41,784 bases of DNA from Holophagales bacterium (lineage in GTDB: Bacteria > Acidobacteriota > Thermoanaerobaculia > UBA5066), in contig JADKBZ010000011.1 in NCBI GenBank assembly GCA_016714815.1, positions 177,501 to 219,284 of the forward strand, given 5' to 3'. The notes beneath the pieces were generated by a model. That model made no database searches. It was not told the origin of the DNA and was given only the letters and a program-made list of their open reading frames with translations. Position 1 is the first letter of the stretch. Every line of letters starts with the position of its first letter. The translations under genes were made by a program, and so were the position numbers. Positions 1 to 7,061 of this stretch are shown piece after piece.

Positions 1-302
1 CCCTATCTCGTGTGGGCGCAGGAAATTTGAGGGGCCCCGACCCTAGTACGAGAGGACCGGGTTGGACGAACCTCCTGTGCACCGGTTGTCGCGCCAGCGG
101 CACACGCCGGGTAGCGGAGTTCGGTAGGATAAGCGCTGAAGGCATATAAGCGCGAAGCCGACCCCAAGATTAGATTTCCCCAGGGGGCAACCCCTCTGAA
201 GGACCGTGGGAGACGACCACGTTGATAGGCTGGGTGTGGAAGCTGCCAAGCTACGGCAAGGCGCGAAGCTGACCAGTACTAATCGTCCGTGAGGCTTGGC
301 CA
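1..302 (+). rRNA. 23S ribosomal RNA, 3' end (partial)
   Basis: The sarcin-ricin loop core AGTACGAGAGGACC lies at about 45-58. The molecule ends with the usual motif (CAGTACTAATCGTCCGTGAGGCTTGGCC) at about 274-301, matching the end of domain VI in bacterial 23S rRNA. Only the last 300 or so bases are present; the 5' part lies left of the window. The exact 3' end is estimated by comparison with the E. coli end and could be off by a few bases. The 23S-5S spacer holds no tRNA. Confidence 0.96.
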
Positions 303-358
303 TAAAATTCTTGAGGCGCGAAGTGCTTCGACGAAACTAAATGACGACTCGATTCTGG

Positions 359-378
359 AACTTGGTGAGTTATCAAGT
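359..378 (+). other. 23S-5S spacer hairpin, possible processing site
   Basis: AACTTG at 359-364 can pair with CAAGTT at 374-379 around a short loop, just upstream of 5S. Such helices often take part in rRNA processing. The stem is short, so this is only a suggestion. Confidence 0.3.
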
Positions 379-379
379 T

Positions 380-498
380 TTCCGGTGGCCATATCGAAGG
401 GGCCCCACCCGTTCCCATTCCGAACACGGCAGTTAAGCCCTTCAGAGCCCATGGTACTGCACGGGTCAACTGTGTGGGAGAGTAGGACGCCGCCGGAA
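380..498 (+). rRNA. rrf: 5S ribosomal RNA
   Basis: This is a complete 119-nt 5S gene. Its ends TTCCGGTGG (380-388) and CCGCCGGAA (490-498) form the 9-bp helix I. The inner segment has the conserved loop B/C sequence CCCGTTCCCATTCCGAACACGG and the 3' loop E/D pattern TGGTACTGC ... GGGAGAGTAGG. It sits 78 nt after the estimated 23S end, so it belongs to the same rRNA operon. Confidence 0.97.
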
Positions 499-508
499 AT
501 TTATGAAT

Positions 509-545
509 CGCCCGGGCCACAAGCCCGGGCGTTTCTCTTTTCGGG
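509..545 (+). terminator. rRNA operon terminator hairpin
   Basis: A perfect 9-bp stem (CGCCCGGGC at 509-517, GCCCGGGCG at 523-531) closes a 5-nt loop. It is followed by GTTTCTCTTTTC, a T-rich but not pure T tract. Its position 10 nt after 5S fits an intrinsic terminator of the rRNA operon. Confidence 0.85.
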
Positions 546-588
546 GAAGGCTCGCGGGCTCCGGCCGGAAACCAATACAATCGCAGGG

Positions 589-2961
589 ATGATCGGCGAC
601 ACCGGGGGAGAGGGGACCGCGCGGGGCGTCGCCGTACTCGGGGCCGCCGTCGGGCTGCTCCTCGCGGCGGCCCTGCTCGGACCGGCCCTCGTCGCGGGCA
701 GCGTGCCGGCGCGTGGGGACCTCCCCGACTTCTTCTGGCCGATGAAGGCGTATACGGCGGAGCGTTGGGCGGCGCTCGAGATTCCCGTCTGGAATCCATT
801 GTCGGCTGGAGGCGAGCCCTGGCTGGCGCAGCTCCAGAGCGGAGCGCTCTATCCCGGCGATCTCCCCTTCCTGCTCGGCTGGAGAAGGGGTGCTCTCCTC
901 GGAATCGCGCTTCACCTGGCGCTCGCGGCGGCGGGAATGGCGTACTGGCTCCGGGATCTCGGCGGCTCGAAGACGGCGGCCCTTCTCGCGGGAGGTCTCT
1001 ACGCCGGGGGAGGGGCCTATCTCTCGCTCGTGCCGGTCTACAACAACGCCTGCACCGCCGCGTGGCTTCCGTGGATCTTCGCCACCGCGCGCCGGCTCGT
1101 CATCGATCGTTCCGCCGGCGCCGGCTTCTCGGTCGCTGTCGCCGGGGCATTCCTCGCCGGCGAGCCGGCGATCGCGGCCGCTGGAACCGTCGGGGCGATC
1201 GCGGTCGCCTTCCACGCCGGTGCCGAAGGAGAGCTGCCCGCGCTGGAACGGGGGCGGTGGTGGCGTGCCACCCGGCTCGCCCTTGCACTGCTCACGGGCG
1301 TCGCGCTCGCCGGCGCGGCGCTCCTTCCGTTCGCGGAGTTCCTGCGGAACTCCGACAGGCGGGCCCGCACGACCCGGGAAGAAGCCGTCGCTCGAGCGGT
1401 CGGCCCCTCCGATCTGGCCGATCTCGTGGCGGCGCCTCGGCCGGAGTCCACTCGCGTCGGAACAACCGGCCGCGGCGGGTATCTCGTCACCCTGGCCCTC
1501 GGCCCGCTTCCGCTTCTGCTCGCCGCCGGAGCCGGAGCCGGGTTGCCGGGACGGCGCAAGCTCCTGGCCGCACTTGCCTTTCTAGGTGCAGGCGGCACTC
1601 TTCTGGCTCTCGGCAGCTCCGGTCTTCTGGCCCCGGCGCTCTTCGATGCCGGCCTCCTTCGCGGCCTCAGATACCCGGCGCGCTGGATCGTCCTGCCTCA
1701 TCTCGCCCTCGCCCTCGCGGCAGGGGCTGGCCTCGACGGATGGTTGTGGGGCCGGTTCCGGAGAGACCTGCGGTCCGAAGCCGCCGAACCCGAGGAGCAC
1801 GAGCTGCGGGAAGAGGCTTCCCGACGAAACGTGGCGGTCGCATCGCTCGTCGGAGGTCTCGTCCTCCTCCTCGTCCTCGCCGTTCTGGCCTGGGCCCTCC
1901 CGGTTGCGAGGATCACGAGAGACCCGAACAGGACGGCGGTCACCGCAGCGGCCGCTCTGATCGGCGCGGTCGTGATGGCTCTCGCGGCACGAAGCTCCGT
2001 CACGACCAGGCAACGCGCCGGGGCGTTCGTCGTCTTCCTCTCGCTCGCACCGCTCCCGTACGTCGCGGGCGAAGCTCTCGCTTCCGTTCCCGCGGCCTCC
2101 ATCGACACGTTACCGACGGTCCTCGGGCGACCTGGATCAAGGCCGGAGGCCGGACGGCTCTTTGCGCCCGTCGGGCAGGACCGAACGCTCGCCGTGCGCT
2201 GGAAGCACGCCGAATCCGCGGCCTGGGGCGAGGGGACGGTCCGGCGCGCAGCGATGGCGCTCGCCGGGTACGCGAATCTCTTTCACGGCATTCCGAGCGC
2301 GAGCACGGCGTCGCCCATCGGCGATCCCAGGGCGGAGCGACTGATCGGCGCGGCCCTGGAGGGAGGAGACCTCGGCCGGATCCTCGCCCTTCTGAACGTC
2401 CGTCAGGTCCTTTCTCCGTTCCCGACGTTCGTCACGGGGCTGGTTCCGGCCGGCCAGCGGCAAGGGCTTCGCCTTTACGAGGTGCCGGCTCGATTCGGCC
2501 GGGCCTTCCTCCCGACGGAAAGCCTCGTCGTCACCGACGAGAAGGCCTTCGACGCCTTGAGAACGAAGGGGTTCGACCCCGGGAGAACGGCCCTCGTGGC
2601 TCCCCCTCCGGAGGGAACCCTCCTTCCGGGACCGCGCGCTTCCAGGAGCTGGGCGGCGGTCCGTTTCCTCGCCGACGAAGCGGAGCGGGCCGAGCTCTCC
2701 ACCACCGCCTCCTCCGCCTCCCTTCTCGTCCTCACCCGTACGTGGGATCCTGGCTGGACCGCGAAGATCGACGGCGTGCCGGCGCCGGTCCTCCGCGCGC
2801 AGATAGCCCTCCTCGCTCTCGTCATCCCCCCCGGCGAGCACCGGGTCGAGCTCGCGTATCGGCCCGTCTCGTTCCGTTTCGGAATCGGTCTCTCCGCCGC
2901 GGGTCTCCTCGGCGTCCTCGCTCTCGCGCTGGCGGCTCCGCCCCGAGGACGCGGCCGATGA
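589..2961 (+). CDS. YfhO-like polytopic membrane protein (putative glycosyltransferase)
   Basis: This 790-residue protein has a largely hydrophobic body. After the first membrane helix comes the segment RGDLPDFFWPM, followed by WNPLSAGGEPW, the pattern of the YfhO/GT-C-like family whose extracytoplasmic first loop carries an acidic residue. The C-terminal region has the family's extracytoplasmic module (DPGWTAKIDGVP, then an IPPGEHRVELAYRP strand pair) and a last membrane helix. YfhO of Bacillus and Listeria glycosylates teichoic acids using lipid-linked sugar, so a similar polyprenyl-phosphate-sugar-dependent transfer is plausible here, but no acceptor is evident. The ATG at 589 is preferred because the in-frame sequence upstream is rRNA and terminator; its ribosome binding site (CAGGG) is weak. 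The stop overlaps the next start (ATGA), so it is probably cotranslated with the prepilin peptidase. Confidence 0.85.
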   Translation: MIGDTGGEGTARGVAVLGAAVGLLLAAALLGPALVAGSVPARGDLPDFFWPMKAYTAERWAALEIPVWNPLSAGGEPWLAQLQSGALYPGDLPFLLGWRRGALLGIALHLALAAAGMAYWLRDLGGSKTAALLAGGLYAGGGAYLSLVPVYNNACTAAWLPWIFATARRLVIDRSAGAGFSVAVAGAFLAGEPAIAAAGTVGAIAVAFHAGAEGELPALERGRWWRATRLALALLTGVALAGAALLPFAEFLRNSDRRARTTREEAVARAVGPSDLADLVAAPRPESTRVGTTGRGGYLVTLALGPLPLLLAAGAGAGLPGRRKLLAALAFLGAGGTLLALGSSGLLAPALFDAGLLRGLRYPARWIVLPHLALALAAGAGLDGWLWGRFRRDLRSEAAEPEEHELREEASRRNVAVASLVGGLVLLLVLAVLAWALPVARITRDPNRTAVTAAAALIGAVVMALAARSSVTTRQRAGAFVVFLSLAPLPYVAGEALASVPAASIDTLPTVLGRPGSRPEAGRLFAPVGQDRTLAVRWKHAESAAWGEGTVRRAAMALAGYANLFHGIPSASTASPIGDPRAERLIGAALEGGDLGRILALLNVRQVLSPFPTFVTGLVPAGQRQGLRLYEVPARFGRAFLPTESLVVTDEKAFDALRTKGFDPGRTALVAPPPEGTLLPGPRASRSWAAVRFLADEAERAELSTTASSASLLVLTRTWDPGWTAKIDGVPAPVLRAQIALLALVIPPGEHRVELAYRPVSFRFGIGLSAAGLLGVLALALAAPPRGRGR

Positions 2962-4133
2962 AGCCCGAAGAGGTCCTGGCCCTTCCGTTCGTCTTTGCCT
3001 TCGGGGCGATCCTCGGTTCCTTCGCGAACGTCTGCATTCACCGCCTCCCGAAGGGCGCGTCGGTGGTCGCCCCCCGCTCCCGCTGCCCGGGCTGCCTGAC
3101 GCCGATCGCCGCCTGGGACAATGTCCCGGTCCTCTCGTGGCTGATCCTCAGGGGGCGCTGCCGCGCCTGCCGGACTCCCATCTCGCCTCGCTACCCGCTG
3201 ATCGAGGCGCTCGTCGGGGCGATCTTCGTGACCGCCGCCGTCCTCCACGGCATCGGGCCGGTGGCAATCAGCGGGGCGCTCCTTGCGACGGCCGCCGTGA
3301 TCCTGGCGGCGACCGACCTCGAAGCGCGGATCCTGCCGGACGAGATCACGCTCGTCGTTCTCGTCCTCGGCCTCCTCCTGGCCGCCTGGAGGGATCTCGC
3401 CGTCTTCCGGAACCGGGGTCCAGGCGCGTTCACGTCGCACCTCTTCCCGGCCATCGCCGGTGCCGCTTTCGGCGCATTCGTCGTCTGGGGCGTGGGTGCG
3501 GCCTACCGCCTCGTCCGCGGGGCGGAGGGGATGGGCATGGGTGACGTGAAGATGATCGCGATGATCGGGGCCTTCGTCGGCCCCGGCGGAGTCCTCCTCA
3601 CGCTCTTCGCGGCTTCCGTGACGGGGACCCTCATCGCGGGTCTCCCGGCGCTCCTCAGAAACCTCTCCTGGCGGGCGGCCTTCCGCCGGGCCCGCGGTTC
3701 CCCGATCCTCGCGAAGGAGGAAGCGGCCCGTCGTGGCCTCCTCGTCGGCACCGACGGAAGGATCCTCCGCGCAGGTTCGCGATGGAGGGAGATCCCCGGC
3801 TCCCCTCCGGAAGGGGAGCCCCTCTCGCCCGCCGGTCCGGTCGCCCGGCCGGTCGCCGCCTTCGCGCGCCTCGCGAGCCGGCGGGCAGCGGCCGGCAAGG
3901 CGACCGCGTTCGGACGACTCGCTCTCGAGGACGAAACGGGTGACTTCTTCCGGGTCCTGGCCGCGCGAGCAGAAGCCGTTCCGGGCGGGCTGCTCGTCCT
4001 CCTGTCGCGCGTCGACGTCCCGTTCGGCGTCTTCCTCGCCGCCGCGTCGGTCGTCGTCTGGCAGTGGGGAGGCCCGGCCCTCGATCTCCTCGCGGTCGGA
4101 TCCCTCTTCCCGGGACGGGAGCTCCTCCCGTGA
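2958..4133 (+). CDS. pilD: type IV prepilin peptidase/N-methyltransferase (PilD family, A24) with large insertion
   Basis: This 391-residue membrane aspartic protease would cleave the leader of type IV prepilins and methylate the new N-terminus. The N-terminal part has the FGAILGSFANVCIHRLP signature and two zinc-binding CxxC pairs (C43/C46, C68/C71), typical of bifunctional PilD. The catalytic aspartates are D120 (TDLEARILPD) and D196 (GMGMGDVKMI). The family's usual ending PFGVFLAA is found only at 355-362, because about 115 mostly hydrophilic residues (about 235-350, including RRGLLVGTDGRIL) are inserted before it. Typical PilD is 260-290 residues. The four-base overlaps on both sides (ATGA at 2958, GTGA at 4130) make it the middle gene of a coupled trio. 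Substrates are probably the prepilins encoded at 9.7-13.1 kb. Confidence 0.93.
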   Translation: MKPEEVLALPFVFAFGAILGSFANVCIHRLPKGASVVAPRSRCPGCLTPIAAWDNVPVLSWLILRGRCRACRTPISPRYPLIEALVGAIFVTAAVLHGIGPVAISGALLATAAVILAATDLEARILPDEITLVVLVLGLLLAAWRDLAVFRNRGPGAFTSHLFPAIAGAAFGAFVVWGVGAAYRLVRGAEGMGMGDVKMIAMIGAFVGPGGVLLTLFAASVTGTLIAGLPALLRNLSWRAAFRRARGSPILAKEEAARRGLLVGTDGRILRAGSRWREIPGSPPEGEPLSPAGPVARPVAAFARLASRRAAAGKATAFGRLALEDETGDFFRVLAARAEAVPGGLLVLLSRVDVPFGVFLAAASVVVWQWGGPALDLLAVGSLFPGRELLP

Positions 4134-5935
4134 ACCCCGGCCCCTCGAGGCCTCCGGTCCAGGCCTGGGTTCGCGAGGCGAGGCGCTTCGTCGTCGGGGG
4201 GCTCGTCTTCGTCGTCTTTCTCGCGGGGGCATCGCTCCTGGGAATCCGGTCCGCGACGAAATGGGCCCTGACCCAGAACGCGCTCCGAATGGAAGCCGAG
4301 GTCCGCGCCGTCGCGGAGCTGAGCGGCGAGCCGACCAGCTCCTCGCGCACCTTCGGCGCCGATCCCCGCGTCGCCAGGCTCCTTCGCGGGCACGGGGCGA
4401 TCCAGGCCGCCGTGTTCGAGACCACCGGCACTCTCCTGTCCCAGGCCGGATTCCTCCCCGCCGCGCCCCTCGCCCCGATTCGTCTCGAGCCGGAGGAGAT
4501 CCCCCAGGGGGCAATCCCCCTCCTCACGAGGACCCGCGTCGGCGAGATCCCGGCGCTGGCAGCCGCGATCCGGGTGGATGGGGGGGGCCGGGTGCTCCGG
4601 GTCCTCTACGACGCCTCCAACGTGGCGGCGGCGGAGCGGATGACGAAGGTCTTCACCATCGCGATTCCGGCCGGAACGGTCCTGCTCGTCGTCCTCGTCG
4701 CGCCGCTCCTGAGGCGGCTGCTCGGGCCCCTCGAGGCGATGGCCGAGACGGCCAGGGGAGCCGAGGGGCTCGTCGGGGAAGAGTCGAGCCCCGAAGGCCC
4801 GCGGGCGGCGCTGGCCACTTTCCGCCGCACCGTCGACGAGCTTCGCCGCCGGACCGGGGAGCTGGAGGAGATGCGCCGGGACGCGGAAGCGAGGGCCGAT
4901 GCCCTCGCGGTCACGGCGCAGACCCTCGTCCGTTCCCACCCGGGAGGGCTTCTCGTGGTGGAGGCCTCCGGCAGGCTCGCCGAGGCGAATCCGGCGGCGC
5001 GACAGCTCCTCGATCTCCCCGACTCTCTCGTCGGGCAGGCGGCGGCGGTCGCTTTCGCCGAGTGGCCGCCCGTGGCCGACGCGGCCGCCCGGGCGCTGCT
5101 CGGCGAGCCGACCCTCGGCCGCGAGGCGATGAGAGGTGACGCCACTTCCGCGCGGCAGCTGGCGGTGACGGCCGTTCCGATCGTAGATGCGACGGCAGCC
5201 CTGCTCGGCGCGCTCGTCTTCCTGGAGGACCGGACGGCGGTCAAGAGGCTGGAGCGGGAGCTCTCGTTCCGGCGCGAGCTGGCCGCTCTCGGCGAGATGT
5301 CGGCCGGTATCGCTCACGAATTCCGCAACGCCACCGCGGCCATCCTCGGTTATGCGCGCCTCGCGGGAACGGCGGAGGACCCGGAGTCGAGAAAGCGGCA
5401 TCTCGCCCGAATAAAGGCCGAGGCGGAGCACGTCGCCCGCGTCACCGGAGACTTTCTCCTCTTCGCGCGGCCCGAGCGCCTGCTGCTCGCGCCGGTCGAC
5501 CTGTCCGAGCTCGTCGTCGACGTCGTCGCCGAGGGCCGCGCCACGAGCCCGGCAGCGGATCTCTCCGTCGAGGGGAGCTTCCCGGTCCTGGATGCCGACG
5601 CCGCCCTGCTGCGCCGCGCCCTGGTGAACCTCGTTCGGAATGCCGCGGAAGCGGCCGGAGAGAGGGGCCGGATCCTCGTCCGCGGCGAGACCACGCCGGA
5701 CGGAGCGATCATTCTCGCGGTGGAGGACAGCGGCCCCGGGATCGCTCCCGGGGCGATGGCGAAGCTCTTCGTCCCCTTCACCTCGACCAAGGCCGACGGC
5801 ACGGGGCTCGGGCTCTCGCTCGTGGCGAAGATCGCCTCCCTCCACGGAGCCAGCGTGACGGCGGGGCGCTCGGAATCCCTCGGGGGGGCCGCCTTCCGGA
5901 TCGCCTTTCCGCCGGGCGCCCCTTCCCGCCGCTGA
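4130..5935 (+). CDS. membrane PAS-domain sensor histidine kinase (PilS/NtrB-like)
   Basis: This 601-residue kinase is predicted to start at GTG 4130, overlapping the pilD stop. A first membrane helix lies at about 23-42, an extracytoplasmic sensor region follows, and a second helix lies at about 174-195. Then come a HAMP-like stretch and coiled coil (LRRRTGELEEMRRDAEARADAL), a PAS domain (about 265-370), a HisKA domain with the H-box IAHEFRN (phospho-accepting H396), and an HATPase domain with N-box LVRNAAEAA, G1 DSGPGIAPG, F-box PFTSTK and G2 GTGLGLSL. All catalytic motifs are intact. The architecture resembles PilS and NtrB, which pair with sigma-54 activators, but no response regulator is in the window. 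The pilin-gene neighbourhood suggests, without proving, that it controls pilus expression. Confidence 0.92.
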   Translation: MNPGPSRPPVQAWVREARRFVVGGLVFVVFLAGASLLGIRSATKWALTQNALRMEAEVRAVAELSGEPTSSSRTFGADPRVARLLRGHGAIQAAVFETTGTLLSQAGFLPAAPLAPIRLEPEEIPQGAIPLLTRTRVGEIPALAAAIRVDGGGRVLRVLYDASNVAAAERMTKVFTIAIPAGTVLLVVLVAPLLRRLLGPLEAMAETARGAEGLVGEESSPEGPRAALATFRRTVDELRRRTGELEEMRRDAEARADALAVTAQTLVRSHPGGLLVVEASGRLAEANPAARQLLDLPDSLVGQAAAVAFAEWPPVADAAARALLGEPTLGREAMRGDATSARQLAVTAVPIVDATAALLGALVFLEDRTAVKRLERELSFRRELAALGEMSAGIAHEFRNATAAILGYARLAGTAEDPESRKRHLARIKAEAEHVARVTGDFLLFARPERLLLAPVDLSELVVDVVAEGRATSPAADLSVEGSFPVLDADAALLRRALVNLVRNAAEAAGERGRILVRGETTPDGAIILAVEDSGPGIAPGAMAKLFVPFTSTKADGTGLGLSLVAKIASLHGASVTAGRSESLGGAAFRIAFPPGAPSRR

Positions 5936-5957
5936 CGACGCCTCCCGGGAGCGCCCG

Positions 5958-7061
5958 CTACTTGATCTCGCCGGCCCTGCGTTTCTCGACGAGCGAGCGG
6001 AAGTAGTCCTTGTCCGACGCCTTCTCGGTCGCCTCGGCAGCGTCGACGAGGTCCCCGGCGACGAGCTCGGCGAGGTACTGGTCCATGCTGACCATCCCGT
6101 GCGCGCGCCCCGTCTGCATCAGCGAGGCGATCGTCGACGTCTTCCCTTCGCGAATGGCGTTCGCCAGGGCCGCCGAGCCGCGGAGCACCTCGAACGCCGG
6201 GACCCGTCCGCCTCCCTTCTTGCGAAGGAGGAGCTGGGCGACCACGGCCTTGAGGACCTCCGACAGGACGACCCGCACCTGCTCCTGCTCGTCGGAGGGA
6301 AAGCCGTCGATGAGGCGGTCGACCGCCTTGGAGGCGGAGTTCGTATGGAGGGTGCCGAAGACGAGGAGGCCGGTCTCGGCGGCGTGGAGGGCCATCCGCA
6401 TCGTCTCCAGGTCGCGCAGCTCGCCGACGAGGATCGCGTCGGGGTCCTCGCGGAGCGCGGCCTTCAGGGCGGCCGTGAACGTCGGCGTGTCGGGGCCGAG
6501 CTCGCGGTGGGTCATGATCGAGGTCTTCGAGATGTGGACGAACTCCACGGGATCCTCGATCGTGACGATGTGGAACGCCTTCGTCTGGTTGATCCGGTCG
6601 ATGAGGGCGGCGAGCGTCGTCGACTTTCCCGAGCCGGTCGGCCCCGTGATGAGGACGAGGCCTCGCATGGTCCGGCCGACGGCGGCGACCTGCTCGGGGA
6701 GCCCGAGGTCCTCGACGGTCAGGACGCGGGGCGGAATCATCCGGAGGACGGCGGCCGCGCCGTGCTCCTGCCGGAAGAGGTTCACGCGGAACCGGGCCTT
6801 GTCCGCCATCGCGTAGGCGAAGTCGCCGTCGCCGGTGCGGGCCCACTCTTCCCATATCTTCGCGGGGGTGATGGGGTGGAGGAGGTTCTCGAAGTCCTCC
6901 TCCTTGATCGCCCTCCACTTCATCCTCACGAGGTCCCCGTCCACCCGGATCATCGGCGGCGAGCCGCAGGCGAGGTGGAGGTCGGAGGCCTTCTTCTCGA
7001 GGACGACCCTGAGGAGGGAGTCGATTCGGGTGCTCGCGCTCCCCTCGTCGAGAATGGTCAT
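5958..7061 (-). CDS. pilT: PilT-family twitching motility retraction ATPase
   Basis: This 367-residue ATPase has the normal PilT length. It has the N-terminal PAS-like PilT domain (KASDLHLACG), Walker A GPTGSGKSTT (about 136-145), Asp box TIEDPVEFVH, Walker B DPDAILVGELRD, and the C-terminal AIREGKT element needed for retraction in other PilT proteins. In the His box the second histidine is kept (GTLHTNSA), but the first is leucine (ETGLL instead of ETGHL). It would act as a cytoplasmic hexamer that depolymerises the pilus. Its ATG overlaps the stop of the upstream HEAT-PilT gene (ATGA), so the two are probably made together. It converges on the histidine kinase with only 22 bp between the stops. 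Confidence 0.94.
   Translation of the reverse strand: MTILDEGSASTRIDSLLRVVLEKKASDLHLACGSPPMIRVDGDLVRMKWRAIKEEDFENLLHPITPAKIWEEWARTGDGDFAYAMADKARFRVNLFRQEHGAAAVLRMIPPRVLTVEDLGLPEQVAAVGRTMRGLVLITGPTGSGKSTTLAALIDRINQTKAFHIVTIEDPVEFVHISKTSIMTHRELGPDTPTFTAALKAALREDPDAILVGELRDLETMRMALHAAETGLLVFGTLHTNSASKAVDRLIDGFPSDEQEQVRVVLSEVLKAVVAQLLLRKKGGGRVPAFEVLRGSAALANAIREGKTSTIASLMQTGRAHGMVSMDQYLAELVAGDLVDAAEATEKASDKDYFRSLVEKRRAGEIK

Noticed and set aside
303..379. tRNA gene in the 23S-5S spacer
   Set aside because: The spacer is only 77 nt and has no TTCGA-type T loop or acceptor pairing.
2475..5845. Long minus-strand frames opposite the prepilin peptidase and kinase
   Set aside because: They are Arg/Gly/Glu-rich shadows with no recognisable domain, and the plus strand carries clear conserved motifs.
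5943..5952. CTCCCGGGAG palindrome between the convergent kinase and pilT genes
   Set aside because: It is a self-complementary 10-mer with no loop and no T tract, so it is too weak to call a terminator.
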